Shown: one piece after another, positions 24,286 through 33,562 of the stretch | How the letters are laid out: every line of letters starts with the position of its first letter | Position numbering within the stretch: position 1 is the stretch's first letter | DNA from: Aureimonas mangrovi | GTDB taxonomy: Bacteria > Pseudomonadota > Alphaproteobacteria > Rhizobiales > Rhizobiaceae | DNA length: 64,000 nucleotides | Assembly (NCBI RefSeq): GCF_014058705.1 | Contig: NZ_CP059692.1 | Coordinates: 1,679,001-1,743,000 of the forward strand | Direction of reading: 5' to 3' | Made by a program: the position numbers and the translations under genes | The notes under the pieces: model-generated | Database searches by the model: none | Told to the model about the DNA's origin: nothing | Seen by the model: the letters and a program-made list of their open reading frames with translations, nothing else

Positions 24286-25170
24286 TTACCTCGCCATCCG
24301 AGCGGCAAACCGCGCGACGCCGTTCTGCCAATGAGGCAGGGCGTGCCCGAAGACGCGCTCGAAGCGTGTGTTGTCCAGACGAGAATTGGCCGGGCGCCGC
24401 GCAGGTGTCGGATAGTCTGCCGTGGTGATCGGCTCTACATCCGCTGAGGCGCCACCCTGTGTCTTCGAATGGTCGAACACGGCCTCGGCAAAACCTGCCC
24501 AGGTCGTCTCGCCGCCTCCAGTCATGTGAAAGACCCCCCGCCAGTCTTGGGATGCGGGCGCCTTCGTGACGACCCGGGCCACGGCGATCACCGCCTCGGC
24601 GATGTCGGGAGCATAGGTCGGCGTGCCTTGCTGGTCCGCGACGACGCGCACGAGATCACGATCCATCGCCAAACGAAGCATCGTGCGCGCGAAATTGTGG
24701 CCCCAGGGTGCATAGACCCATGCCGTTCGCAGGATGACGTGCGCCGGGTTGGCCGCCTCGACGGCTTTCTCCCCCGCGAGTTTCGACGCGCCATAGACAC
24801 CTTGCGGGTCCGTCGGATCCGTCTCGGTGTAAGGGGCCGTCTTGTCGCCGGCGAAGACATAGTCGGTCGAGAAATGGATCACGGGCAGTCCGAGGTCGGC
24901 GGCGGCAGCTGCGACATGCCCGGCGCCGTCTCGGTTGATCGCGAAGGCGAGATCCCGTTCGCTCTCCGCTTTGTCGACGGCGGTGTAGGCGGCCGGGTTG
25001 ACCACGACGTCCGGCTTGTGGGTCGCGATCGCGCGGCGGATCGTTTCCGGCTCGCCGAGGTCGAGTTCGGGGCGGCCTATGCACATGACGGTGACGTCGT
25101 CGCCGGCATATTGCGCCAACGCCTGCGCGACTTGGCCCTCGCGGCCTGTCACGAACAGCTTGATGGCCAT
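24286..25170 (-). CDS. rmlD: RmlD, dTDP-4-dehydrorhamnose reductase
   Basis: A 294-residue short-chain dehydrogenase of the extended type, last step of dTDP-L-rhamnose synthesis (NADPH reduction of C4). It shows the Rossmann loop FVTGREGQVAQAL, the early DVVVNPAAYTAVDKAESE, the catalytic YGASKLAGEKAV (Y-x-x-x-K) and STDYVFAGDK. The start ATG at 25170 is one base after the rmlB stop; the longer open frame through rmlB is a shadow. Length is normal. Confidence 0.95.
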   Translation of the reverse strand: MAIKLFVTGREGQVAQALAQYAGDDVTVMCIGRPELDLGEPETIRRAIATHKPDVVVNPAAYTAVDKAESERDLAFAINRDGAGHVAAAAADLGLPVIHFSTDYVFAGDKTAPYTETDPTDPQGVYGASKLAGEKAVEAANPAHVILRTAWVYAPWGHNFARTMLRLAMDRDLVRVVADQQGTPTYAPDIAEAVIAVARVVTKAPASQDWRGVFHMTGGGETTWAGFAEAVFDHSKTQGGASADVEPITTADYPTPARRPANSRLDNTRFERVFGHALPHWQNGVARFAARMAR

Positions 25171-25171
25171 C

Positions 25172-26230
25172 TCAGCCGGCCTGTCCAAGGCGTTCTCCGC
25201 CATAGGCCTTCTCGCGGATCGGGCGCCACCAGGCCTCGTTGGCCAGATACCAGTCGATGGTCTTGGCGATACCGCTGTCGAAGTTTTCGCGTGGCTGCCA
25301 GCCGAGTTCGCGATCGATCTTCGTTGCGTCGATGGCGTAGCGCCGATCGTGGCCGGGCCGGTCGCGGACGAACTCGATAAGATCTCGATGGCTGGCGCCG
25401 CCCATGCGCGGCCGCTTTGCGTCGAGGAGGTCGCAGATCGTCTCCACCACCGAGAGATTGGTGCGCTCGGCGCGCCCGCCGATATTGTAGCTCTCGCCGG
25501 GAACGCCGGCGGTGGCAACAAGCTCGAGTGCTCTGGCGTGATCCTCCACGAACAGCCAGTCGCGAACGTTCGCCCCCTCGCCGTAGACGGGCAGGGGCTT
25601 CTCATGCAGCGCATTGAGGATCACGAGCGGGATAAGCTTTTCGGGGAAGTGATATGGCCCGTAATTGTTCGAGCAGTTGGATATGACTGTCGGTAGTCCG
25701 TAAGTGTGATGCCACGCCCGGACGAGGTGATCGGAGCCGGCCTTCGATGCCGAGTAGGGCGAGGAGGGGGCGTAGGGCGTCGTCTCGGTGAAGATGCCGC
25801 TGTCGAAGGGCAGATCACCGAACACCTCATCCGTCGAGATGTGCTGGAAGCGGAAGGCGTCGCGTGCCGCCCCCGGCAGCTCGCGCCAGTAGGCGAGCGC
25901 GGCGTTGAGAAGCTTGAATGTGCCGACGAGATTGGTCTCGATGAAAGCGCCGGGCCCGTCGATCGAACGATCGACATGGCTCTCGGCGGCCAGGTGCATC
26001 ACGTGGGTGATCGCCTCCTTACGCATGATCTCCAGCATCCGCGCATCGTCGCAGATGTCGTCCTGGTAGAAGCGGTAGCGCGACGAGCCCTCGGCCACGG
26101 CGACGGACGCCGGATTGCCGGCATAGGTCAGCTTGTCGACATTGACGACGGTGACGTCCTCGCGCCCGATCAGGTGCCGCACGACAGCCGAGCCGATGAA
26201 GCCTGCGCCGCCTGTGATCATGATACGCAT
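25172..26230 (-). CDS. rmlB: RmlB, dTDP-glucose 4,6-dehydratase
   Basis: A 352-residue NAD-dependent dehydratase giving dTDP-4-keto-6-deoxyglucose. It has the Rossmann motif [41 protein letters not shown] and [15 protein letters not shown] with the catalytic Y-x-x-x-K, plus [14 protein letters not shown]. Its product is the branch point of this locus: RmlC and RmlD take it to dTDP-rhamnose, the WxcM cupin and aminotransferase to a 3-amino sugar. It is 100 bp downstream of rmlC. Confidence 0.96.
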   Translation of the reverse strand: MRIMITGGAGFIGSAVVRHLIGREDVTVVNVDKLTYAGNPASVAVAEGSSRYRFYQDDICDDARMLEIMRKEAITHVMHLAAESHVDRSIDGPGAFIETNLVGTFKLLNAALAYWRELPGAARDAFRFQHISTDEVFGDLPFDSGIFTETTPYAPSSPYSASKAGSDHLVRAWHHTYGLPTVISNCSNNYGPYHFPEKLIPLVILNALHEKPLPVYGEGANVRDWLFVEDHARALELVATAGVPGESYNIGGRAERTNLSVVETICDLLDAKRPRMGGASHRDLIEFVRDRPGHDRRYAIDATKIDRELGWQPRENFDSGIAKTIDWYLANEAWWRPIREKAYGGERLGQAG

Positions 26231-26330
26231 TGAAATTCCGTGTCCTGCTTGCGTGTGAGGCGCTCTGGATGCCCTGCGAGTACAAGTCGATCGGCCTTCC
26301 GCACGAAGCTGCGGTAAAGGGCCGTCTGGT

Positions 26331-26885
26331 TCAGTCGAAAAGGTCCGCCTCGGCCATCGGGCGTGCTTCCGCGTCCTTCTTCGACAACTGAAGGTCCTGC
26401 GCCGCCAGCGGCCATTCGATGGCGAGCTGCGGGTCGTCGTAGCGGATGTTGCGGTCGTGCTCGGGAGAGTAGAGATCCGTTACTTTGTAGACGACCTCGG
26501 TGCCGGGCTCGAGCGTCACGAACCCGTGCGCGAAGCCCTTGGGCACGAGAATCTGGTTCCATTTGGCTGCCGAGACTTCCAGCCCCACCCAGCGGCCGAA
26601 GGTTGGCGAGCCCTTCCTGATGTCGACGGCCACATCGAAAATCGATCCGCGCACCACGCGTACCAGCTTGTCCTGCGCGCGTGGGGCGAGCTGGTAGTGC
26701 AGCCCGCGCAGAACCCCCTTCGCAGCGGACAGGGAATGATTGTCCTGCACGAAGACGAGGTCGATGCCGGCCTCGGCCATCTTCTGCGCGTTGAAGGTCT
26801 CGGAAAAGAAGCCGCGTTCATCACCGAACTTTGCGGGTACGATCTCGAGCACGTCCGGGATGGCGAGTGGCCTGACTTCAACCAC
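26331..26885 (-). CDS. rmlC: RmlC, dTDP-4-dehydrorhamnose 3,5-epimerase
   Basis: A 184-residue cupin-fold epimerase. Signature elements are [40 protein letters not shown] with the catalytic histidine, [21 protein letters not shown] (in part), the substrate-binding [12 protein letters not shown], and the C-terminal [10 protein letters not shown]. It overlaps the end of rmlA by 8 bp, so both are translated together. The gene order rmlA-rmlC-rmlB-rmlD differs from the common BDAC order. Confidence 0.95.
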   Translation of the reverse strand: MVEVRPLAIPDVLEIVPAKFGDERGFFSETFNAQKMAEAGIDLVFVQDNHSLSAAKGVLRGLHYQLAPRAQDKLVRVVRGSIFDVAVDIRKGSPTFGRWVGLEVSAAKWNQILVPKGFAHGFVTLEPGTEVVYKVTDLYSPEHDRNIRYDDPQLAIEWPLAAQDLQLSKKDAEARPMAEADLFD

Positions 26886-27756
26886 GCGGGGCCTCCGTCA
26901 GGCGGCGCAGATACGAGGCGTATTCCGTCTTGCCGAGCTGCGCCGCACGTTCCACGAGATGTGCATCGTCGACGTAGCCGAGTTCGTACGCGATCTCTTC
27001 CAGGCACATGACCTTGCCGCCTTGGCGATGCTCGATCGTGCGCACGAAGGAGGAGGCCTCGTGCAGGCTGTCGTGCGTTCCGGTATCGAGCCAGGCATAG
27101 CCGCGCCCGAGCCGCGCGACGTTCAACGTGCCGCGTTCCAGATAGGTGTTGTTGACGTCGGTGATCTCGAGCTCGCCGCGTGCCGAAGGCTGGACGGACG
27201 CGGCGATGTCGAGAACGTCGTTGTCGTAGAAGTAGAGACCTGTGACCGCCCAGTTTGATTTCGGCGCGGCGGGTTTCTCTTCGATGGCGAGCGCGCGGCC
27301 CGTCTCCTGGTCGAAGCTCACGACGCCGTAGCGCTGCGGATCGCTCACCCAGTAGGAGAAGACGGTAGCTCCGATCTCGCGCTCTCGTGCCTGGCGGCAG
27401 AGGGCGGAGAGCCCGGCTCCGTGGAAGATGTTGTCACCCAGGATCAGAGCGACCGGATCGTTGCCGACGAACTCGCGCCCGATGATGAACGCCTCGGCCA
27501 GACCGTTGGGTTCGGCCTGCTCGGCGTAGGAGAGCGAGATGCCGAACGCGCTGCCGTCGCCGAGAAGCGCCTGGAAAGTCGGTAGATCCCGAGGGGTGGA
27601 GATGATGAGAACCTCGCGGATACCCGCCAGCATCAAGACCCCCAGCGGGTAGTAGATCATGGGCTTATCGTAGATCGGGAGGAGCTGCTTGGAGACAGCC
27701 AGAGTCAGAGGATAGAGGCGCGTACCGCTGCCGCCCGCCAGAATGATTCCCTTCAC
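26878..27756 (-). CDS. rmlA: RmlA, glucose-1-phosphate thymidylyltransferase
   Basis: A 292-residue nucleotidyltransferase that makes dTDP-glucose, the first step of both dTDP-rhamnose and the amino sugar pathway here. It begins [20 protein letters not shown] (signature GGxGTRLxPxT) and contains [24 protein letters not shown]-type [10 protein letters not shown] and the regulatory-site [18 protein letters not shown]. Length is normal. It is the first gene of the minus-strand set, with a 566-bp region upstream. Confidence 0.96.
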   Translation of the reverse strand: MKGIILAGGSGTRLYPLTLAVSKQLLPIYDKPMIYYPLGVLMLAGIREVLIISTPRDLPTFQALLGDGSAFGISLSYAEQAEPNGLAEAFIIGREFVGNDPVALILGDNIFHGAGLSALCRQAREREIGATVFSYWVSDPQRYGVVSFDQETGRALAIEEKPAAPKSNWAVTGLYFYDNDVLDIAASVQPSARGELEITDVNNTYLERGTLNVARLGRGYAWLDTGTHDSLHEASSFVRTIEHRQGGKVMCLEEIAYELGYVDDAHLVERAAQLGKTEYASYLRRLTEAPRG

Positions 27757-28322
27757 GCGTCGCTCCTAGAAGTTGTCGCGGCGTGGCTGGTGGTGCCTTG
27801 GGGGAAGTTTGTCAACGTCGGTCTCCGGATGCGGCCTTGGATGCCCAAGTGCCTGCAATCCGGGCCTTTAAGCCCGCGATATGGACGAAATCAGACAGTC
27901 GAACGCAACCGAGCGTTGGGTCCGCCTCTTGCCTTCTATGTCGAATTTGAGCGAGGGTCGCGGAGAGCGCTTAAACCCAACGCGGGCATCACAAAGCTGC
28001 GTCGAAGCCGGCCCTTTGAGACCACGCGCCGTGCGTGTTCCGATATGTCGGTTTTTGGTCACGATGTTGCATTCGAGCAACGCGGCGCTCCGTTAATCGG
28101 CATCTTCGCCTAGACGTGGAGGAGCAAAAAAGAGCGAGGAAGCCATATCCGAAACGGTGGCTTTCCATATTTTGACCATCCGGATCGTGATCGGAGAGGC
28201 TGGGAATCTGCAGCGCGCCGATGATTCGCCGTCGGGGCGAACGCCTCGGCGGGCTCCGCTGGCTTGTAAGGTTAGAGCCGCTCCAATAACAACGGCGCTC
28301 CTCGTTTGCTGAACGGACGTGA
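27757..28322. other. 566-bp divergent intergenic region
   Basis: No convincing gene lies between rmlA (leftward) and the ABC permease gene (rightward). Short open frames at 27790-28113 on both strands lack ribosome binding sites and family features. The only local structure I see is a small hairpin CGGGC-CTTTAA-GCCCG at 27861-27876. The middle (27880-28110) is richer in A and T than its surroundings. The promoters of the two glycan gene sets must lie here, but no clear operator stands out. Confidence 0.5.
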
Positions 28323-29117
28323 ATGACGACTTTACTTCAAAACGCGCCGCTGACGCTCAAGCTGGCGCGGCGCGAGTTCGATCAGCGATTTCGGGGATCC
28401 ATGCTCGGCTGGTTCTGGGCGCTGATTGCTCCGCTCGCCATGCTCGCGGTGTTCTCGCTCGTCTTCGGGGTGATCTTCCAGTCGCGCTGGCAGCGGCCGG
28501 GCACCGAGATGCAGGCGGAATTCGCCTTTCCGCTGCTCCTTTTCTCCGGGCTCATCCTCTTCAATTTCTTCGCTGACCAGTTCAACCGTGCGCCGACGCT
28601 GATGATGGAGAACGTCTCCTACATCAAGAAGGTGGTGTTCCCGCTGGAGATCATGCCGATCGTCAGCATGCTGACGGCGCTCGCGACGGCCGCGATCTCG
28701 TTCATCGCCTTCCTCGTGATCTACGTGATCATGCATGGGGTTCCGCCCCTGACCATCCTGCTGCTTCCGTTCGCGGTTCTTCCGCTGGCTCTTCTCAGCC
28801 TCGGAATCAGTTACTTCCTGTCCTCGCTCGGGGTCTTCCTGCGGGATCTGAAACACGTCACGCCGCCCCTTTCGACGGCGCTCTTGTTCCTCTCGGCCGT
28901 ATTCTACCAGCCGGAGAACCTGCCCAAGCCCTACGACGCTATCGTCTGGATGAATCCGCTCACGCCCGCAGTCACGTACATGCGCGATCTGGTGTTCTGG
29001 GGGCGGTTGCCGGACCCCTTCGCCTACATCGCCTATCTCCTTTTCTCGATGATCGTGTTCATGCTCGGTTTTGCCTGGTTCAAGCGCACGCAAAAGGCCT
29101 TCGCCGATGTCATCTGA
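28323..29117 (+). CDS. ABC-2 type polysaccharide export permease (Wzm-like)
   Basis: A 264-residue inner-membrane protein with six hydrophobic segments and the amphipathic N-terminal helix LAWREF-like LARREFDQRFRGSMLGWFWA that marks polysaccharide/O-antigen exporters of the ABC-2 class. The sequence FLRDLKHVTPPLSTALLFLSAVFY is the typical re-entrant region before the last helices. With the ATPase that follows it forms the channel moving a lipid-linked polysaccharide to the periplasm. Its stop overlaps the ATPase start by 11 bp. Confidence 0.9.
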   Translation: MTTLLQNAPLTLKLARREFDQRFRGSMLGWFWALIAPLAMLAVFSLVFGVIFQSRWQRPGTEMQAEFAFPLLLFSGLILFNFFADQFNRAPTLMMENVSYIKKVVFPLEIMPIVSMLTALATAAISFIAFLVIYVIMHGVPPLTILLLPFAVLPLALLSLGISYFLSSLGVFLRDLKHVTPPLSTALLFLSAVFYQPENLPKPYDAIVWMNPLTPAVTYMRDLVFWGRLPDPFAYIAYLLFSMIVFMLGFAWFKRTQKAFADVI

Positions 29118-30435
29118 AGCCGTGATAGAGGCGAAGGGGCTGGGCAAGGCCTATCTCATCTACGCCAAACCTCAGGATCGCCTGAAGCAGATGATCTTCC
29201 GCTCGCGTCGGTTCTTCACCGAATACTGGGCTGTGCAGAACGTCGATCTGTCCATCTCGCGCGGCGAAACGGTGGCGATCGTCGGCCGCAACGGATCCGG
29301 CAAGTCGACGCTCCTTCAGATGATTGCCGGCACGCTCCAGCCGAATTCGGGAGCCCTCCGCGTGGAAGGCCGGGTCGCGCCGCTGCTCGAACTCGGCGCC
29401 GGCTTCAATCCCGAGTTCACCGGGCGCGAGAACATCCGCCTGTCAGCCGCGATCCTCGGCCTTTCCGGCGAGCAGATCGCGGCCCGCGAGCCGGACATCA
29501 TCGCCTTCGCCGGCATCGGAGACTTCGTCGACCAGCCGGTGAAGACCTTCTCGTCGGGCATGTATGCACGCCTCGCCTTCGCGGTCGCCGCCCATGTCGA
29601 TGCCGACATCCTGATCGTCGACGAGATTCTGGCTGTCGGCGACGCTGCCTTCACCCAGAAATGCATGCGCTACATTCACGATTTCAAGAAGCGGGGGACG
29701 ATCCTGTTCGTCTCGCACGACACGGGTTCGGTGAACGCCTTGTGCGACCGCGCGATCTGGATGGAGAACGGCCAGGTGCGGGCCGAGGGAGAGGCGCGCG
29801 ACATCACGCTGGCCTATCAGGCCGCACTCCACGGGGAGGCGGACGGCCAGACCTTCTCGATCGAAGGGCGGCGCCGTGACGCGCCGCGCCAGCGCCAGGA
29901 CGTGCGGCATGAGCTGATCAGTTCATCCGTGAAGCGCAACGACATCGAAGTCTTCGAATTCGATGCGCGAACGCCGTCATACGGGGCTGGGGGCGGACGC
30001 GTCGTCGACGTGACCCTGAGTTCCCTCGACGGGAGCAGCGGCGTGCTCGAGGGCGGCGCGGAGGTCCAACTGACGGTGGAGGCAGTAGCGGATCAAGCGA
30101 TGTTCAGCCCGATCGTTGGCTTCTTCGTGCGCGATCGCCTCGGCCAGAACCTCTTTGGTGACAATACCTATATCACGAACGCGCGCGCGCCACTCTCCCT
30201 CGAGGCGGGCGAGAGTTGCCGCGCTCGCTTCGTTTTCCGGCTGCCTTATCTGCCTGATGGCGATTATTCGGTCACTGTCGCCTTTGCCGCTGGCACCCAG
30301 GCCGAGCACGTTCAGCATCACTGGATTGACGAAGCGCTGACTTTCCGCGCCGTCGGCGGCGCTCACCAACAAGGATTGCTTGGTATCCCCATGCACGACA
30401 TCGAGATCATGGCCACGGGAGGTCGCGCCGCGTGA
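29107..30435 (+). CDS. Wzt-like ABC transporter ATPase with C-terminal glycan-binding domain
   Basis: A 442-residue ATPase. The N-terminal 240 residues are a nucleotide-binding domain with Walker A GRNGSGKST (60-68), the polysaccharide-exporter motif LLELGAGFNPEFTGRENI, signature FSSGMYARLAFAVA and Walker B ILIVDEILAVGDAAF. The remaining 200 residues are beta-rich (GGRVVDVTLSSLDG, ADQAMFSPIVGFFVRDRLGQNLFGDN in part) and match the Wzt carbohydrate-binding domain, which in O-antigen exporters recognises the modified non-reducing end of the finished chain. The start at 29107 is set by the family start and its overlap with the permease. The presence of this domain predicts a capped chain. Confidence 0.9.
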   Translation: MSSEAVIEAKGLGKAYLIYAKPQDRLKQMIFRSRRFFTEYWAVQNVDLSISRGETVAIVGRNGSGKSTLLQMIAGTLQPNSGALRVEGRVAPLLELGAGFNPEFTGRENIRLSAAILGLSGEQIAAREPDIIAFAGIGDFVDQPVKTFSSGMYARLAFAVAAHVDADILIVDEILAVGDAAFTQKCMRYIHDFKKRGTILFVSHDTGSVNALCDRAIWMENGQVRAEGEARDITLAYQAALHGEADGQTFSIEGRRRDAPRQRQDVRHELISSSVKRNDIEVFEFDARTPSYGAGGGRVVDVTLSSLDGSSGVLEGGAEVQLTVEAVADQAMFSPIVGFFVRDRLGQNLFGDNTYITNARAPLSLEAGESCRARFVFRLPYLPDGDYSVTVAFAAGTQAEHVQHHWIDEALTFRAVGGAHQQGLLGIPMHDIEIMATGGRAA

Positions 30436-31655
30436 ATTTCGCCACCAGGGCAGCCTTCATGAAACCTCGACGGATCGTCGAGCCCGGACCCTGGATTGGG
30501 CTCGTTCCATTCGCGTTCTGGCTCGTTGAGGCCGCTCGTCCGCGCACGATCGTGGAACTGGGTACACATACCGGCAATTCTTTCTGCGCGTTTCTCCAGG
30601 CGGCGGAGGCTGAGGGCCTCGATACGAAGGTTTTTGCCGTCGACCACTGGATGGGTGACGAGCATTCGGGGCATTACGGCGACGACGTGTATACGGAACT
30701 TCAAGCCTACGTAGACGCGGTCTACCCAGGTCGAGCGACGATGATCCGTTCATCTTTCGATGACGCGCTCGACGGCTTCGAGAACGGAAGCATCGACATC
30801 CTGCACATCGACGGCATGCACACTTACGATGCCGTTCGGAAGGATTTTGACAGCTGGCTTCCGAAGGTGGCGCCGAACGGCCTCGTGCTCCTTCATGATA
30901 CGGCCGTCAGGGCTCGCGACTTCGGCGTCTGGAAACTGCTCGAGGAAGTATCGGCAGATCACCGGACGGCGCAGCTTCACAACTCCCACGGGCTCGGGAT
31001 CGTCGCACTTGGAGAACAGCCGGCGCCGATTTCCGCTCTCCTTGACGGAAGTCGGGACCAGGCCGGTCTTTCATCGGACGAGGTCTTCGCGCCGCTCGGC
31101 GACGCCGTGATGGATGCGTTTCATCTGACGAAGTTTCTTGCCTACTCCGACCCCGGAGCGCCGGCGGCTAGCCTCAAACGGTCGCTGATGGAGCACGAGA
31201 GTCCGCAAAGCGTTCTCGCCGATATCTTCAGACAGGAAGCCCATCTGCGGTCGACCATCCGTTCGCAATATGTCGAAACAGGCCGGGTCCGGGACCTGCT
31301 GATACCTCAAATCCTGGCCACTCCTTTCTTCGTTCCGGCGCATTATGCAAGCCAGCGCGGCAGCGAGGGGATCTCGGCCTGGTCGCTCTGCGACGATTAT
31401 CTTGTCGAGGGTGAGAGGGAGGGGCACTCGCCTTCGCCGCTTTTCGACCCGGCATACTACCGAAGCTCGAACGCGGATGTCGCGGCTTCGGATTTCGGCA
31501 TGTTGGAGCATTTCATCCTTCACGGGCTGAGAGAAGGACGACCGCCGCTCCCACCTCAGGGATCGGTCTTCGACGAGGAAACCGGCCAGTGGATTGAAAG
31601 GGTGGCCGAACCTGAAGAGGACGGGCAGGTCGCGATCGGGCGCGAGCGGATTTAA
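30432..31655 (+). CDS. SAM-dependent methyltransferase with C-terminal glycan-locus domain
   Basis: A 407-residue protein in a GTGA overlap with the Wzt-like gene. Residues about 25-210 are a class I methyltransferase of the Methyltransf_24 type: TIVELGTHTGNSFCAFLQ (SAM loop), KVFAVDHWMGDEHSGHYG, DILHIDGMHTYDAVRKDFDSW. The C-terminal part holds FDPAYYRSSNADVAASDFG and FILHGLREGRPPLPP, a short motif often seen at the ends of enzymes from surface-polysaccharide loci. As the Wzt domain implies a modified chain end, this enzyme is a good candidate for methylating and so ending the exported chain. No kinase domain like that of WbdD is present. Confidence 0.8.
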   Translation: MNFATRAAFMKPRRIVEPGPWIGLVPFAFWLVEAARPRTIVELGTHTGNSFCAFLQAAEAEGLDTKVFAVDHWMGDEHSGHYGDDVYTELQAYVDAVYPGRATMIRSSFDDALDGFENGSIDILHIDGMHTYDAVRKDFDSWLPKVAPNGLVLLHDTAVRARDFGVWKLLEEVSADHRTAQLHNSHGLGIVALGEQPAPISALLDGSRDQAGLSSDEVFAPLGDAVMDAFHLTKFLAYSDPGAPAASLKRSLMEHESPQSVLADIFRQEAHLRSTIRSQYVETGRVRDLLIPQILATPFFVPAHYASQRGSEGISAWSLCDDYLVEGEREGHSPSPLFDPAYYRSSNADVAASDFGMLEHFILHGLREGRPPLPPQGSVFDEETGQWIERVAEPEEDGQVAIGRERI

Positions 31656-31668
31656 CCGAACGGCGCGC

Positions 31669-32838
31669 CTAGCGCGCCCGCTCCAGGATCGACACATAGT
31701 TGGCGACGGCAGCGCCGCCCATGTTGAAGACACCAGCACGTGTGGCGCCGTCGATCTGCATGTCGCCGGCATCGCCACAGAGCTGCATCGCCGCCATCAC
31801 GTGCATCGATACGCCGGTCGCGCCGATCGGGTGGCCCTTCGACTTCAGCCCGCCGGACGGGTTGACCGGCAGGCGGCCGTCCTTGTGCGTCGTTCCCTCC
31901 CGCGCCACGCGCCAGCCTTCGCCCGGCGCCGCCAGCCCCATCGCCTCGTATTCGATCATTTCGGCGATGGTGAAGCAGTCATGCGTTTCCACAAGGTCGA
32001 GATCGTAGAGGTCGAGGCCGGATGCCTCAAGCGCGGCCGCCCAGGCGCGGCGTGCCCCATCGAAGGCGATCGGGTCGCGGCGCGATAGGGCCAGCACGTC
32101 GTTGGCTTGCGAGCGCGCACGGAAGGCCACGGCCCGGTTCAGCGTCGCGGCCGTCTCGGCATCTGCCAGAACGAGCGCGGCCGCGCCATCGGAGATCAGC
32201 GAGCAGTCCGTTCGTCGCAGCGGTGCTGCGACGTAAGGATTCTTGTTCGAGACCGTGTTGCAGAACTGCTGCGAGAAATCCTTGCGCATGTGAGCATAGG
32301 GATTGGCCAGGCCGTTGCGATGGTTCTTGGAGGCGATCATCGCCAGTTCCTCGGAGCGGTCTCCGTAGCGCTGGAAGTAGCCCTGCGCGATCCGCCCGAA
32401 CAGGCCGGCAAAACCGCCGTCGACGCCAGCTTCCTCTTCACGGTAGGAAGCCGAAAGGAGGATGTCGCCGGCCCGCGCGGTCGCAACGCCGGTCATCTTC
32501 TCGGCGCCGACAACCAGTGCGATGCGTCCCCGGCCTGCCGCGATGAAGTCCATCGCGGCGTGGAGCGCCGCCGAACCCGTCGCGCAGGCGTTCTCCATGC
32601 GAACCGCCGGTTTGCGCGCCAGCGCGTCCGCCCCCATGCCGACGAGAGCGCCTTGGAAGTCCTGCCCAGTGAAGCCGTTGTTGAAGACGCCGACGAACAG
32701 CGCGTCGACATCTTCCGGCGGTACGCCCGCGTGCTCGAGGGCGGGCAGGGCGACTTCGCCCATCAGCGCCTGCGTGTCCTTCGCCCCGGACTTGCCAAAA
32801 TGCGAATGCGCCCACCCGACGATCTGCGGCTCGGACAT
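31669..32838 (-). CDS. Thiolase-family acetyl-CoA acetyltransferase (SCP2-thiolase type)
   Basis: A 389-residue thiolase-fold enzyme. The nucleophile Cys85 lies in VRMENACATGSAALHAA, typical of the SCP2/lipid-transfer thiolase branch; the later HDCFTIAE supplies the histidine and SKGHPIGATGVSMH the second conserved histidine, while the C-terminal catalytic cysteine of classical biosynthetic thiolases is replaced by the NMGGAAVANYVSILE end. The likely reaction is thiolytic cleavage or condensation of an acyl-CoA, but the substrate is unknown. The ATG at 32838 has GGGAGG upstream. It ends 13 bp from the convergent methyltransferase gene and stands alone on the minus strand. Confidence 0.87.
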   Translation of the reverse strand: MSEPQIVGWAHSHFGKSGAKDTQALMGEVALPALEHAGVPPEDVDALFVGVFNNGFTGQDFQGALVGMGADALARKPAVRMENACATGSAALHAAMDFIAAGRGRIALVVGAEKMTGVATARAGDILLSASYREEEAGVDGGFAGLFGRIAQGYFQRYGDRSEELAMIASKNHRNGLANPYAHMRKDFSQQFCNTVSNKNPYVAAPLRRTDCSLISDGAAALVLADAETAATLNRAVAFRARSQANDVLALSRRDPIAFDGARRAWAAALEASGLDLYDLDLVETHDCFTIAEMIEYEAMGLAAPGEGWRVAREGTTHKDGRLPVNPSGGLKSKGHPIGATGVSMHVMAAMQLCGDAGDMQIDGATRAGVFNMGGAAVANYVSILERAR

Positions 32839-32895
32839 GATCGTTCCTCCCAGAACATACGGCCTGCGGTCCGCTTCAACATATAACATGGGGGA

Positions 32896-33090
32896 TCAAG
32901 AGCGACGAATGATGGGAACGAAGTCCGCCGCCATGAATTTGATGCCCGAAGGCGGCATATGATGAACGAACTCCACAGACAAATCCGCAAGCTCGCGACC
33001 AACGAGAGCAATCGGCGCACTCTGCGTTCGCAGGCGCAATTTGCCGTGCCGCGCCAGGATGCGCAGGATCGGTTCGCCATACTCCTCCAC
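32896..33090 (-). CDS. Short hypothetical ORF, possibly the end of a decayed gene
   Basis: The minus-strand frame is open from 33165 down to a TGA at 32896 and reads like true protein (EYGEPILRILARHG, then LRLRTQSAPIALVGRELADL and VEFVHHMPPSGIKFMAADFV). There is no ATG; the GTG at 33090 is the best start and gives 64 residues, but the sequence upstream of it (AVQFRPILAGFSLIQT) looks equally protein-like. It could be a real small protein, or the 3-prime part of a gene that lost its front. A plus-strand frame at 32959-33147 overlaps it and has similar codon use, so the call is weak. Confidence 0.35.
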   Translation of the reverse strand: MEEYGEPILRILARHGKLRLRTQSAPIALVGRELADLSVEFVHHMPPSGIKFMAADFVPIIRRS

Positions 33091-33147
33091 CGTTTGGATA
33101 AGGCTGAAGCCTGCCAGAATGGGGCGGAACTGAACCGCGAGGCCTGA

Positions 33148-33562
33148 GCCCGACCGCGCGAGGCTTCAAAAGATTCATGTGGTGAAGCGCCCGGGGAGAT
33201 AGTCGTCAAAGCTGTTATGACACGTCGCCTGCCGGCGGGCGGCAAAGGCGAAGCCGTTGCCGCAGGTATGTTTAGGCGACCGGGGTGTTCCCGTTTTCGG
33301 TTCAATAGCGGCTGAACCTGATCGTTGTTGACCAAGGCGCTACGCTGTCGGGTTCGATCTGCTGACGATTTCGGGCGTGTATAACGCTGATGAGCGAGGC
33401 GCGTGATGTGCCGCCTTGCGACAATTCGGCAATTGTTTGCAGCAATTTCGTACAATTTCGGACGCCTCGGGCAACGGCGTGCGACAACGCCCTGCCATCC
33501 TGTCCTCGTCGAAACAGTGTCGGTCGCTCACAAGCGACGGAGACGGAACCGAGGACAATACG
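33148..33562. other. Intergenic region carrying the exported-protein promoter
   Basis: This 415-bp stretch holds no supported gene. Its right part contains four copies of CAATT preceded by A or G within 37 bp (33421, 33429, 33442, 33452), the last two forming an exact 10-bp-period direct repeat. The left part is ordinary GC-rich sequence. It acts as the upstream region of the small exported protein gene at 33563. Confidence 0.5.
33443..33460 (+). promoter_or_regulatory. Direct repeat CAATTTCG, 10-bp period, candidate response-regulator site
   Basis: CAATTTCG occurs at 33443-33450 and again at 33453-33460, so the same face of the helix is presented twice, as in OmpR-type binding sites. The core TACAATTT recurs upstream of the two-component operon at 34863. 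This site lies about 100 bp before the small exported protein gene and may make that gene a target of the nearby response regulator. Confidence 0.45.

Noticed and set aside
27790-28113. Short frames on both strands in the divergent glycan intergenic region
   Set aside because: No ribosome binding sites, no recognisable features and poor codon use.
32959-33147. A 62-codon plus-strand frame after the thiolase gene
   Set aside because: It overlaps a more protein-like minus-strand frame, has no ribosome binding site and no family.
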